From Rutstroemia sp. NJR-2017a BVV2 (lineage: Eukaryota > Ascomycota > Leotiomycetes > Helotiales > Rutstroemiaceae), in assembly GCA_002946415.1 (NCBI GenBank), contig NJPS01000057.1, forward strand, positions 186,001-250,000: DNA of 64,000 nucleotides, given 5' to 3'. The position numbers and the translations under genes were made by a program. Of the stretch, positions 25,008 through 36,674 are shown one piece after another (positions within the stretch are counted from its first letter, which is position 1; every line of letters begins with the position of its first letter). Under the pieces are notes generated by a model, which searched no databases, was not told the DNA's origin, and was given only the letters and a program-made list of their open reading frames with translations.

Positions 25008-25451
25008 CTAGCATCCACAGGTCAACATCGCGCTTCCGTGATACCATCGTGGTTCCATGACACCCGTGCCTACACACTGTGCGCTCCCGCCTACAGTCAA
25101 ATCATATGTGCCGGCCGCGGCTCCGCTGCAGTCAGTTACGCCTCTCCAGAGAGTGAAGACGCAGTCTTTGCTATCGGAGGGGAAGACGTTGACGCCCTGG
25201 GTCACCAGGTTGACGCATACGTTGGCGGTGATGTTGCCCGAGGCGACGTCGACTCCGCAGTTGCTAGGCGACATGTAGCCTTGGTAATAATCCATCTTAA
25301 CAACGGTATTGCTGCTGCTGCAGACAGCTTGGCGGGAGCTGATGGGGGAGGCGAGGGTGAGGAGAGGGAGAGCGAGGAGAGAAACGGTCTATGAATTGGT
25401 TAGTGGGGGTATGTGAGATGGATGATGAAGGGTACGAACTGTGAAGAGCAT
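25008..25451 (-). CDS. Small secreted cysteine-rich protein (effector-like candidate)
   Basis: Two exons on the minus strand, 25451-25440 (12 bp, encoding MLFT) and 25388-25008, giving 130 residues. Joining them creates a clean signal peptide, MLFTTVSLLALPLLTLASP, which supports the tiny first exon; the donor is GTTCGT and the acceptor follows TTCATAG. The mature part has eight cysteines (27, 48, 62, 80, 91, 109, 128, 130), an even number that could form four disulfides, and one sequon at Asn56. The protein ends two residues after the last CxC pair's first cysteine. I recognise no family. Size, secretion and cysteine content are typical of secreted effector or surface-active proteins of plant-associated fungi, but function is not shown. 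Flanked by gene-poor DNA. Confidence 0.75.
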
Positions 25452-27302
25452 TTTGAAGTTTGATGGAATCGGTTGTTGAAGTATGTGCTTGTGTGAGGCT
25501 GTATGAGAGGGAGTGGCTGATAATGTGGATGGTTTAGATCTGATTGAGGTGATGCTTGAACTTGATATAGAAATCTGAGGTGAGGAGTAAAGTCAAAGAA
25601 AGGAGGCATACTCAAGGTTTACTTATACTCTCAATCGAACCCACCCTCCAGGTAACGTTCACTCAAGCTTAATCTCCAGCTTAACCTCCAGCTGTAAGAA
25701 CCCAGTGCAGAGAAACAGCATGGTATGATCTGCGCCGCCTTCCAGCACAGTAAGCTGCATCAGACTGCAAGGGAAGGGAGGGGAAAACGCAAGCCAAGTT
25801 CGACCCATGGTATACGAAGTCGGCCCGCCCTCGAGAAACTTCAGTTATACAGCAGCTTCGTATCTGACGATCGCTGCGGTGTATGTTTCCATAAGGATCC
25901 ATGCATTATGTCGAGCAATGCTGTGTATCTGAGGAGATATCTACGGAACACTTGGGATGACGTGCAAAAACTTTTGATACGTCGAACGTAAAGCCTTGCA
26001 TAATCGCTAGTCAGGCTTTCGTGAATTAGAGCCAAGTACGTGATAACAGCACCTCCATTTACATGTTGTAGTGGATACTCTATACAGACAGGATGAGTAT
26101 CCCAACAGATAAGAAATGTCTTCAGCGGTCGGGTCCCTGTCAAATAAATCCATTGACTCGGCTGCGTGCAGTCGCCCCCCTAGTAGTATCAATTTCTCGT
26201 ATTTTCTCTAGCCTTCCATGCTGGCCCATGCTTACTTATCATTCCGGAAGGGTCACCGATTGGGATTTTGGAAGATCATTGCATGGACCTGCATATGCAT
26301 GGCCGAGCTCGAGTGCTTTTACTACTGTACTGCGGATTATTTATCGAATGTGGATCAACCGGGTTATATTCTCAACGGGGGGTTCGAAAGTCTAGAGGCT
26401 TCGGAGAATTCTGAAGAGGTGTGGGTGGTGGGCTGACCCAGCGACAAGCGATCCATGATACTGGACCTTAGCAACGTTCGCATGGCATGGCTTGAAAGGC
26501 TGACTGTGTACTTGGTAGGACACTGAATTATAAGCCTCAGACAGAAATAGAATATCTCCGAGCTGTTCCGTTCAAATACGAATAACTTGCAAAGTTCTCA
26601 TTGCCTTCCGCAACGTTACGGAACGAAAATTTCGATATGATTCTAGCATGTTCAGTCAACAACGTCTTTTCGGGATCTTGGAGTCAGTGGTATGATAGTA
26701 AATCTTTACCGCATCACGTTTAATCGCAAGAGCTATCTCGTTGCGGTGCGGCCCGCGGCGAGGGGTTTTCTGGCCCTGCAGACCACTCGGCGCATTGTCT
26801 AACAAAACGACCGAAGCCAATGTATATAAAATGTATAAGATCTAAAATATACCGTTGCTGTGTTACCATTAGATACGAAAGAAGAAAACCAATAGCTTAG
26901 ATAACCAACCATACAAGATGAATAATATGAATACGTGTTTGAGGCACCCTCCTCAAAAATCTTCTAATTAGTGTAGCTAAAGTTGCAGTGCAGGCACCCA
27001 ATCAATAGACCTACACGCAAAAGCTTGTTGGGAATGGTACACAACATTTCGCGAGTCCAAAAGGAGTTACCGAAAAAGCCACAATGCTGTCATGAAATTC
27101 AACCCGCGCTACTACAACCACTAGGGAAAAAGCACAGCTTCACACAGGGTCCTCGTCAACAAGACATGCGAAGAAAGGAACTAAACTTGCATAACTTGAT
27201 GCTATTGAATGGTAAAATGGTTGAATGCTCTCTGTTTCTGGATATGATCTCGCTAGGACGCCGAATGTCAGTATACGCTCCAATTCCACCCACCCAAAAA
27301 AA
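25452..27302. other. Gene-poor stretch upstream of the small secreted protein
   Basis: About 1.85 kb. It should contain the promoter of the minus-strand secreted protein at its left end and the 3' region of the RING gene at its right end. Open frames at 26093-26436 overlap each other and resemble nothing I know. No transposon ends seen. Confidence 0.45.
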
Positions 27303-29603
27303 TCATGCAGCTCTTCTAGCTGTTGTGCTCATTAGGGTTATCTTCTTCGCCTTTTTCTTCTTTCCTCCCTGAGACTGAGGGGTCGCATTCGAGCTACCTT
27401 CTCCATTTAATGAAGCAGCTTGAACTTGTGCGATCAATGCATTCTCCGCTTGCAGCTCCTGTTCCCAAGATTGTAACCATCCATCATCACCGGTGTGTTC
27501 CGGTTGCGGATCAAGGCCAGGTGAAGCTGGAGCTACCAGAGCTGTTCCCCAAACAGTTCTTGGCGCAGACGGACTCGTAGATGGAGATGCCAGAGCTCCA
27601 AATGACGAGCCTTGGCGAGAAGCCCATGGAGGTGAAGCATTGAGTGGATCCATAGAAGCAGTCTCAGACGAGAATGGATGGAAGTCCACATCCGAATAAC
27701 TGTCCGGGCCGAAACCCGGCTCTTTCCTCCTTGCACTTGCCCAGCGCGCGTCGTCCTCCGCCTTTTCCGCACGCTGCCGATCTTTCTCTTCCCGAATATC
27801 CTTATCTCTATTTCTCTTTCTCCTTCTTTCTATCTCTTCTTTGAATTGGTCTAGTATCTCCGGCTGAACAACGTCTGTCCAATTACATTCTAAGAAACCT
27901 ACTTCACAGCCGAAGGGTAGGTGTGCAAGATACTTTGTCCTTTTGCGCAACTCTTCATCCATAACATGAGTCGACACTCGTTCTACGCGGGGTAGCAGTG
28001 TCGATGGGAATGAGGCGAAGTTGCCAAAGGCAGATTTGAGAATTCTGATATCCAATGGAGCGAGGTAGTAGTGAAGCAATGCTTGATAGAAGAAATATGG
28101 TGCATCTGGAGAATGTGCGTCACCATGACGGCTGTGCTTAGAACGAGGTTTCGAAGGGCTTGAGCTTGGTAGAGGCTGGACAGAAGCTGTCGATTCGACG
28201 GTACCTGTAGGAATTTCTGCCGGAGGGATAGCAGGATTCGAGTCGAGTACGCTTGGTGACGAAACGGAAACATCTATTCCTGACTTGGAAGCATGTTGTA
28301 CAAAGTACATTTCTGGAACGTCTTCATTGGCAGAATTGAATTCTATCGGCTGTCGCTTCGGCTTCTTCTCCGATGGTTGAGTCGGTGCAGCGGGAGGTTG
28401 TCCAATTCCTTTTACTCTTTCTTTCGCGTCCTTCACAGCGTTCACGGCCTTCCGAGTCCATTCAGGCTCTTCCCCGAATAGCAGCTCATCCTCATTCTCC
28501 TGTCGCTTCAATTCTTCAATCTCCAAATCGAATTGCTCCATCATGTAGTCTTCACTGCCCTTCATGATACGAGCGTAATCGGTAACTTCCGCCGCAAAGT
28601 ACCATGGGATATCCTCTGATTTCTCCAGTACGTCTGCGCCGTCTCGCGGTAATGCTAAAGTACTTCCCGGTCGACGCATGACCAATCGAAGCACAACATC
28701 ATCTCCTTCGCGAGGGGCCGGCCCTTCTTGTCCAGTGTACCATCGCACCGGTCTCGTTTCAGAAATAAAGACCGTGTCCCAACATATTGGACACTTCTTC
28801 CACCGCGCCTTTTTCTCTGGCAAAGGATTGGTGTCGTCTGTAGAATGCATGTAGCGAATGAGGCATGGCAAGCAAAATATATGACCGCATTTGGCCATGC
28901 GCGGGGCGACCGGACGAGAGAGACAGATTGGGCATGATGCATCTTGAGATTCGGCAGAGGCAAGTATCTGTAAAACATCGTTCCAATCCAGGTGTTGGTC
29001 CGCAAAAAGGGCTTGCTGCCTGTAATCACCATTTGGTCGAACGATGAATCTATAATTTGCGTGAATGTATCTGGGAAAAGTCAGCCAATTAAGCTACAGT
29101 CTAGAATCGGAGCTCAGTTCAAGCATACCTCGCCTTGTCGCTTGAATGATGACCAGAACCGATGCCGTATATATTTGCTCTTCTTGTTCCTCTCTGTATT
29201 GTATTTCGATAATCTTGGGGTCTAGGAGCAAGGCTAAAGTTCATCAAATGGGTAATGGATGTCTGCCCTCTGCGACTATTCGCATTTCTCATGGCCGCCT
29301 GGAAGGACTCTTATCAGTATGGAGCGAACAAGCATTGGGTAATGGACTTACGGATTCCGCCATGGCATCCTCATCCGCGTATCTCGGCTTTCTTGAGTTT
29401 CTATGCTGCTTTCTCTGTGTTTGATTGTTCCGACCCGCAATTTGTGCACCTCCACTCGAAAGACTCCCGGAGCGTCTTGCACTGGATTCAAAGCTGGGGG
29501 ATAAGGTATGACTCTGCTGTTGCGAAGCAGTGTACGACGGAGAGGAAGTGGTGTTAATAGATTTCCCGCCAGACGAAGACGCGTTCTGCGGTACTGGATT
29601 CAT
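27303..29603 (-). CDS. RING-type E3 ubiquitin ligase of the Mag2/RNF10 family
   Basis: Three exons on the minus strand: 29603-29352, 29298-29129 and 29070-27303, giving 729 residues. A Ser/Gln-rich N-terminus leads to the conserved block RRGQTSITHLMNFSLAPRP, then LDWNDVLQI, then a C3HC4 RING: Cys187, Cys190, Cys202, His204, Cys207, Cys210, Cys234 and Cys237. The acceptor at 29298 was chosen because it alone keeps the RRGQTSITHL block in frame. The C-terminal half includes FASFPSTLLPRVERV and a Lys/Arg/Glu-rich stretch and ends in a basic tail. RNF10 and yeast Mag2 ubiquitylate 40S ribosomal proteins (uS3, uS5) on stalled initiation or decay-bound ribosomes. Head-to-head with the Ubp3/USP10-type gene, 874 bp away. 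Cytosolic. Confidence 0.88.
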
Positions 29604-30477
29604 CGTTCAAATGGGGTTTATATGGGAATAAAGCAACAAGACAATCAGACGCCACACAGGACGCTGGTGTGATTAGCATAGAGGGGCGATCGTGAATCAC
29701 CAATCGACGTAGGTAGGTTTAGAGAATTCCGGCGAGCATTAGAGACCCAACAGGCAAGGTTTCCCTAGTACATGGTACTTTGGGTGCTTTTTGCTAACCG
29801 TTACTGTAAGCGTTCGAGCATTCTTCTGGCTATCGACGGGTACAGTTCGTCATCGCAGACGCTTCGGCACTTTGTCAGTAACATTTATATGCAGAGAACG
29901 AAGACGAAGATGTCCTCAATTAAACCTGCACAGGGTGTCCTGTGTTTCTGACGGCTTTCCAACCGCCATACATTCAGATTCCGCGTCTGCACAGAAGAAG
30001 CACCGAGTACGCACACAATAGAAGCGATAACCTTACAGCGTAGAGATATCTCGAGCAAACAGCGCGCGCCCACGCACGCACCACGCACCCCAACTTCTAG
30101 GCCCCGGAAAAGTCTTGGCACAAGGCTCCGCACCCAGTTCAGTCCAAAAGAAATTAACGACAACATTTAATCTGTAGATACCAGCACCACAACGCAAACA
30201 GATATCTGCCTGCATTTTCTTCTTTTTGTCTTAATTTCAATCATCATTGGTCGATCTACAACTCAATTTATCAATGAAGGCCACCGTTCGACATATTTCT
30301 TAGATCAAAGGAAATAGACCATCAATGACCTAACCCTCCGAAAGTCGTCGAAAAAAAGTTACACCCCATCCGCCGAGACCCCCCCTCACCCCTAACCTCG
30401 ACTCGCTCCTCCCACCCCCCGCTGCGTATTTCCAATTCGACCTTGGAAACGGTCGGCTTGGAAGTATAATAGCCGGC
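29604..30477. promoter_or_regulatory. Shared divergent promoter of the RING E3 and deubiquitinase genes
   Basis: The 874 bp between the two start codons must hold both promoters and both 5' leaders. It contains no coding signal. A GCGCGCCCACGCACG-type GC-rich run lies near 30060-30090 and a C-rich run near 30380-30425, the latter just upstream of the deubiquitinase ATG. No clear TATA box was noticed for either gene. Confidence 0.5.
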
Positions 30478-33382
30478 ATGATGAATTCCCGTCATCTGCC
30501 GGCAGGACAAGGCATGCAACAAGATATGGGAAGGAGGCGACCGTATGGTCACCAAGCGCATCAAGCGCATCAAGCTCATCAAGCTCATCAAGCTCAGCCA
30601 TATCCGCCGGCGGCACCTTTGTACAATGGCTATATGCACGCCTATAATGCGAATTACTATCCTCAACAACTACCTCCACAATACCATCACAATGCGGCGA
30701 TGGCCCAGCAATATAATCCATATCAGCAGCATTATGGACGTTCTCCTCCGCCCGTCATGCAACATTATGCTCATCCCCCTCCTCCTCTTCAACCGCAGGC
30801 TCCACCTTTCACTCGACCACAACCTTCTCCTGCGATCGCTGCCTCCCATCCGCCTGTAATTGCTTCTTCCTATCAGCAACCTCCAGCTCCACCGCTACCT
30901 CCTCAAACTCCATCGGCACATTCATCTAATACACACTCCGGGCCTCTAACACCTCCTACCCCACAGCCAACAAAGCTCACCACCCCCCCTCAATCCCCTC
31001 CGCCAAAAACCACGGAATTCGTACCGTTTCGACCTCCTGTAAGTCTATCGTATCTGTATCGCGCTCCTGCCTACTAACAATTTGCAGCTACCTTGGGTTA
31101 CGCCGAATGTCGACTCACCTTGGCCAGCCAGACGAAGACGGAAACGCAAAGCCCATCCCGCCGAGTCGATATCTACTGCGGTCGAGCTCCCCAACACGGA
31201 GAAGGAGGAAGTGGTCCCAGCCGAGGACGAAAGTAAATCACAGCAAAAAGAATCAGAATCGCTATTGGCTGAGGAGAAGACACCAGTAGACACACCCGAA
31301 ACGCCTACCACGATTAACGCTCAGTCTGACGATGCCGGGTCTACCATGCCAACCACGCCCTCTTCCGCAAGGCAGTCATCTCTTCCTGTCGACGGAGAGA
31401 CCACACCAGTCGCAGTTAGACCTCAGCGGTCCGCCATACCTGCTGTACCTGTCTTGCCCGTCATTCCCAAAACTCAACCAAAAAATAATCCAACAACACC
31501 ACAGAAGGCCAGTAACGGCGAACAGCCTCAAGCTCAAGCAACACCACAGGAAAAAGCGACCACAACTGAAACAGAGGGAGGTGAAGTGAAAGAACCTGCG
31601 ACTGAAGAAGCGAAGGCTACCCCGCCACCGCCAAAAGCCTGGGCCACTCCTAGAGCATGGACTGGGCTTTTTGGATCGTCAGGTGCCGCTTCAGCAACTT
31701 CGGCTGTCAACGGTGGACAGCAAAATGGGTCAGCAGGGTTTGGCAAAAAGAACGCGGAGTCATTAGCAGAAGCATTGCGCACTTTCAATGCTGAAGCAAA
31801 GGACTCTAAGATTGCTTTTCTTGAGCCTAGGGGTCTTGTCAACACTGGTAACATGTGTTATATGAATTCAGTAAGTCACAGACTTTTACTGCATGCATCA
31901 TCTTGCTAATCCTTGCACCAGGTTCTACAAGTACTCGTCTTCTGTACACCATTCTATGATTTCCTTGATCAAGTGAGCAAGAAAGCCGCCCATAGTTTCA
32001 AAAGTGAAACCCCTTTGATTGATGCGATGTGGGTAATTTTTCCTAGAGTTGATGTACACAACTAAATTCTTATCACAGGATCATGTTTATGCGCGAGTTC
32101 ACTGTGATTGACTCGGCAAAATCTGTCGACCAACTCAAAATGCGGCTGAAAGATGGGGAGCTTGAACAATACGGAGATGCTTTTACTCCGGATTTTGTGT
32201 ATGATGTGATGCGCCGCCTGCCAAGATTCGTGACTATGCAGGTTCGTTCTGACATTCATTCTCTTCATCTGTCGAGTGTATTATAAACTAACAAAACTGT
32301 AGCGAGGTCATCAACAGGATGCGGAAGAATTTCTCGGCTTTCTGCTAGAAGGTTTGCACGATGAATGTGTTCAGGTAATGAAATCGAGCGACTCAACGAA
32401 AAGCTCGGCCGTCGCCACACCAGCCAATGTACCATCATCTCCTACCAGCGACAGCTTCAGCAGGCGCGGATCTATGGAAGGTGATGTCTGGCAACAGGTG
32501 GGACCCAAGCAAAAGGCCGCAATCACAAGATCTTCTGGGACCATTCTCACCGGCTCTCCTGTAACCAAAATATTTGGTGGCACTCTCCGATCGGAACTTC
32601 GAGTTCCAGGACTAAAGGACTCAGTTACTCTCGAACCATACCAGCCATTGCAACTTGACATTGGCTCACCAAACATTAATAACATTGTCGATGCTTTGAA
32701 AGGCCTCACGAGATCCGAGACTTTGCATGGAGATTTCAAATCACCGAAGGGTCCTAACGTGACTGCCACAAAACAAGTTTTCATCGAAACAGTTCCGCCC
32801 GTTCTTATATTACACCTAAAACGATTTCAGTACGACAACACTGGCGGCACACAAAAGATTTGGAAGAAGGTAGGATATCCTTTGGAGCTTGAATTGCCTA
32901 AGGAGGTATTCCCACGAACTATGCGAAGTGTACTTGCGCATGATGGATATCCCAAATATCGACTTATCGCGGTTGTGTATCATCACGGGAAGAACGCTAG
33001 TGGTGGCCACTATACGGTAGATGTTAGGAGACAAGATGGCAAGGAGTGGATTCGACTTGATGACACTGTCATTCGACGCGTTCGAAGCGAGGACGTAGCT
33101 GAAGGTGGAAGTGAAGAGGATCCAAAAGTCTTAGCTACCGCTTTGGATGCGCACAAGAAGGATAGCACAGCATCTGGAAATATATTCTCTTCTATTGGGG
33201 AAGAAGACGGAGAAGTGGATGAGGATGGTTGGAAGCAAGCCAGTGGATCTGGAAAGAAATGGTCCAGTGTGGTTAATGGCTCGACAACTCCAAAGGCCAA
33301 GGGGGCAAACGGGAATGGGGCAGGCAAATTCTCACTTATGGACAACAAAATCGCATATCTTCTCTTCTATCAGAAGATTTGA
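30478..33382 (+). CDS. Ubiquitin-specific protease of the Ubp3/USP10 family
   Basis: Five exons: 30478-31038, 31088-31870, 31922-32028, 32079-32241 and 32303-33382, giving 897 residues. The exon 3 donor is GTGGGT at 32029, the only choice that keeps frame. The first 400 residues are low-complexity (Pro, Gln, His, Thr), starting with five HQA repeats. The USP domain begins with GLVNTGNMCYMNS (catalytic Cys444), continues with RGHQQDAEEFLGFLLEGLHDE, and has the family-specific insert VWQQVGPKQK followed by TKIFGGTLRSELRVPG, and ends with HGKNASGGHYTVD (catalytic His774). The insert identifies Ubp3/USP10 rather than other USPs. Ubp3 with Bre5 acts in COPII recycling and ribophagy, and USP10 removes ubiquitin from 40S proteins. 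A tandem MM start was left at the first ATG. Confidence 0.92.
30550..30594 (+). repeat. Coding 9-bp minisatellite, five His-Gln-Ala units
   Basis: Five tandem CAT/C-CAA-GCG/T units in frame near the N-terminus of the Ubp3/USP10-type protein. The units differ only at wobble positions. Because the unit is a multiple of three, length changes would keep the frame. Confidence 0.85.
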
Positions 33383-33969
33383 TGGACTGAACGATGCAAC
33401 GGTGTAGGTGGCGGCCAAGGTGTATGGCATGACGAAGACAATGATGAAGGTACCAATTATGTTTGAGGTCTGATGCAGCTCTACGTCTTAGGAAGGTCTC
33501 CCTCGGCACCCAACCGTTTCTGCGGATGAATGGGTTTGACGTCAGATCTGACTATGACGTCCATGGAAGGAGGGTATAATAGCTTCATGTAGATCAGTTC
33601 TTCGACCTATTTTGCTTTTTGGCATCATTCCATGGCATGAGCGACTTGGCGCAAATGGAGGTTGGAATTGGCGCGCAAAAGTATATGGTGTGAGAAGTTC
33701 GATGTACAACAGTAGTGGTATTTCCAAAATGATCTTAGTGATAGTGATATTGATCAATGAAAATCTACCATGAACCGGAAAGGGGCATTTATGACTATTG
33801 ATGTGAATTCCATACCATGATTTGTCTGTTTTCGGTCAGTAAATGGGTCAAGCCTACGAGATCATCTCATAATAGGTAACATGAGGTGAAGATATATACA
33901 CATGCAGCGTTGCTCAGCTATATAGACAGTCAAAGAGGAACAGCTGACCAGTTAAAGCTTCGTGATCGT
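33383..33969. other. Intergenic region between convergent genes
   Basis: About 590 bp between the 3' ends of the deubiquitinase and the second carboxylesterase. No gene or repeat seen. Confidence 0.5.
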
Positions 33970-35559
33970 TCAGTAAGCCTTAAGGGTAGCAAACCAGTCC
34001 TTGACAACTTGAATTTGTGCTTCAGTACTAGCAATGGGCAATGATCCCCACCCGTCTCCAACACGCTGAACAACTGCAGAGGAGTTGACCGCTGGATCCC
34101 ACTGCGTAAGATTGTTTCCGTTCGGATTACCGGTCTTGATGAAGTTCACCCAGTAACTATTCATCTTCTTCGCAATTGCGTAGTCCTCTACAGTCCAGGG
34201 AAGGTCGGTGCCGTATAGGTTGTTCATGACATAGTTGATCTCGGACTCATGGTGAGCTCCTTGACTCTGTCCTGGAGGCGCATGATCCCAATAATAATTA
34301 TAGACGGGGAAGTTTTTCGCGGTAGCCCAGAGTCCCGACCACATCCATGTTCCTATTTTGGATCGGTCGGTCCATTGTGCATTGTATGCTGCCGAGGCAG
34401 TAGTCGAATCATTTGCAGGGTACTCTGCGAGGAATTTTGGCGCCCACACTGCACCATAGGTTGTGTTTAGATCTGAGATGTAGGTAGCGAGAGATATATT
34501 GAGGCCGTATTCCGCACCACTCTCATCCTTCGTGTTGCCGGTCATGACAGGAACGTCCGACGCAAGACCTTTGACGAGCGTGTTGTAATAGGTGTCGGGC
34601 ATGGCATAATAATCCAGTACAGCAGTGAAAGAAACACTCTTACGGCCGGATGCGGCCGTAAAGTCAGCCAAAGGAAGTGCACGCATCTCTTCCAGTGTGG
34701 TGACGTTATTTGATGCAAAGAATTGGATGCCATTTTCCAGAGCAGTGTCGAGGGTGATGTAGTTCTCAGCTAGACTGGAACAGAGAGGATCATAAGGATC
34801 ACGTACACCACTTTGAACGATAGCGCCAACAAAGAGGCCCTTGGTAAGGTTGCTATTGAGAATATGCTGGCTAGCTGCGGAGCCAGCGGATTGACCCATG
34901 ACAGTAATGTGATTAGGATCACCTCCGAAGGCAGCGATATTCTCATGAATCCATTTCAAGGCTGCAAACTGATCGAGCATTGCCCAGTTACCAGAGCTAT
35001 TTGATCCTGTTACGGCATAGAATTCCTCGCTCAGTTGAGGATGAGCGAGCCACCCCAGAGAGCTGGCTCTGTAGTTGTAGTTGACAAAGACAACCCCTGC
35101 ATCGGCCATTCCTGCACCGTCAAACAAGGGGTCCCGAGCAGTCGAAGCGGCTGGATAAGTCCACATGACGACAGGAAGTTTGGCACTTGTGGAGTTTGCT
35201 GCACTCCAAACGTTGAGGTTCAGACAATCTTCGGAGACGACATAGTCCGTGTTACTTGACGAACCCGGGCAAATGTTGCCGAAGTCCTTGGCGTCGAGAG
35301 TAACATTCCATGGACTAGCAGGTTGAGGAGCTCTCCAACGGTTGTTCCCGGCAGTAGTAGCAGCAAAAGGAATGTTCTTCCAAACTGCGATGTTCTGCCA
35401 GTTCGTAAGATTGCCGGAAGGGCTGCTGTTGAAGGCGGGATAGCCCTGAATGAGTCCATAATCGGTCGAGACTGGGGAAGAGTAGAGAGCCGCCGAGACA
35501 ATCGGCATGAAACTCGATGCTAGAGCCCCAAGGCTTAGCTTGAAAGTATTTGTATTCAT
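33970..35559 (-). CDS. Secreted type-B carboxylesterase with unusual oxyanion motif
   Basis: Single exon, 529 residues, with a signal peptide over about residues 1-24 (ending IVSAAL). Family motifs: EDCLNLNVW (110-118), FGGDPNHITVMGQSAGS with nucleophile Ser224, NTKDESGAEYG with a likely catalytic Glu, and GAHHESEINYV with the likely catalytic His. At the place of the usual HGGGF oxyanion loop the sequence reads WTYPAAST (133-140), so the Gly-Gly pair is replaced by Pro-Ala-Ala. The next block FDGAGMADAGVVFVNYNYR is otherwise normal. Activity may therefore be altered (inference). Many N-glycosylation sequons fit secretion. It is not a close duplicate of the esterase at 8410-10313. Confidence 0.9.
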   Translation of the reverse strand: MNTNTFKLSLGALASSFMPIVSAALYSSPVSTDYGLIQGYPAFNSSPSGNLTNWQNIAVWKNIPFAATTAGNNRWRAPQPASPWNVTLDAKDFGNICPGSSSNTDYVVSEDCLNLNVWSAANSTSAKLPVVMWTYPAASTARDPLFDGAGMADAGVVFVNYNYRASSLGWLAHPQLSEEFYAVTGSNSSGNWAMLDQFAALKWIHENIAAFGGDPNHITVMGQSAGSAASQHILNSNLTKGLFVGAIVQSGVRDPYDPLCSSLAENYITLDTALENGIQFFASNNVTTLEEMRALPLADFTAASGRKSVSFTAVLDYYAMPDTYYNTLVKGLASDVPVMTGNTKDESGAEYGLNISLATYISDLNTTYGAVWAPKFLAEYPANDSTTASAAYNAQWTDRSKIGTWMWSGLWATAKNFPVYNYYWDHAPPGQSQGAHHESEINYVMNNLYGTDLPWTVEDYAIAKKMNSYWVNFIKTGNPNGNNLTQWDPAVNSSAVVQRVGDGWGSLPIASTEAQIQVVKDWFATLKAY

Positions 35560-36674
35560 GCTGTGCTCAGATTTCGTAAAAGGGAGTGCAGGTGAAGACA
35601 GAAGAACGAAAGATGAAGTTCTGGTCTGGTGAATTAACCAAAAAAACTACAACGCCATGCAAATGGGCCAGCATTTATAGAACTAGACCTCCTGGTCTCC
35701 CAGCTTTTGCCTGCAAAGAACTTCCATAAGTTACCAGCATAATGGGACAGAAGTAGATGGAGATTCGCAATCAATGTGACACGGCGACTTTCCGTGCGAT
35801 GTTACAGTTGCCAAGTCATGATAAAATAGAGTAAGAAATCAACGATCGTTAGGATTATCCGCATGTCGGCATACGCGTCCCTTGCATGTGCATATTCACC
35901 GGCATTCGATTGTGCTTGTTGCGTTATTGAGAGGCGATGACAAGAATAAGAAGGTCTGAGTCTCTGCGGGTATATGTAAGGTTACCGGGTCTTTTCTTCC
36001 GTCGGGACCGAGCAATGCCAAGCCCTGCCGATTCGACTGACCACTTGATACTTGTTTTGTCGTAGCAAAGGGAAAAACACTCTTGAAAGTGTTCACTAAG
36101 ATGTTTGTATCTGTTTAAAACAGTGAGCTGAGAACAAAAACCACGATATCATAGGTTTCCTGTAGGCATGCAGGCGATGATTCCCTTTCCAATGACATGA
36201 GAAAACGCCCTCTGTCGTCTCAAACACTTCTAATACTGCGGGGCTGCGGATAATATGGTCCAGAAATGAGGGACGATCAAATTCTGGATGCCTTCAAGTT
36301 TTGCGGTCGGTGACGGACATTTCGGAGGTTATCTTATGGCGAGCGGACTTCTACAACCTGCCTACGCATCAAGTGACGTGGCTTTGACCTAGGTGAAGTG
36401 ATATTGAGAATTATACCGCCATGTTTAGTGATCTGATTCTCTAGAACCCGTCAGTGGCAGTTATGATCATCAGATGAATTAGATAACCGAGTCAGTTGCT
36501 CTGTCGCCATCTTAGACTTACATAAAGCACGACACCGACGTTCATCAATCTGCGAATTTCCTACTACTTAGTCTCAACCCTCCTGTTTTCCTTCAACGAA
36601 GCATTACGACATGCTCGCTCAAAATTGTTTGCTCAATTCCGTTCTCTGGTTTGTTCGCTGATCCTTTCCTTAAC
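35560..36674. other. Intergenic region upstream of the second esterase
   Basis: About 1.1 kb between the minus-strand esterase and the decayed tannase gene. It should include both promoters. An ACGCGT word occurs near 35873 but alone carries little weight. No gene seen. Confidence 0.45.

Noticed and set aside
35872..35878. ACGCGT near 35873 as a third cell-cycle box
   Set aside because: Single copy, over 300 bp from the esterase start, and a six-base word is expected by chance several times in 64 kb.
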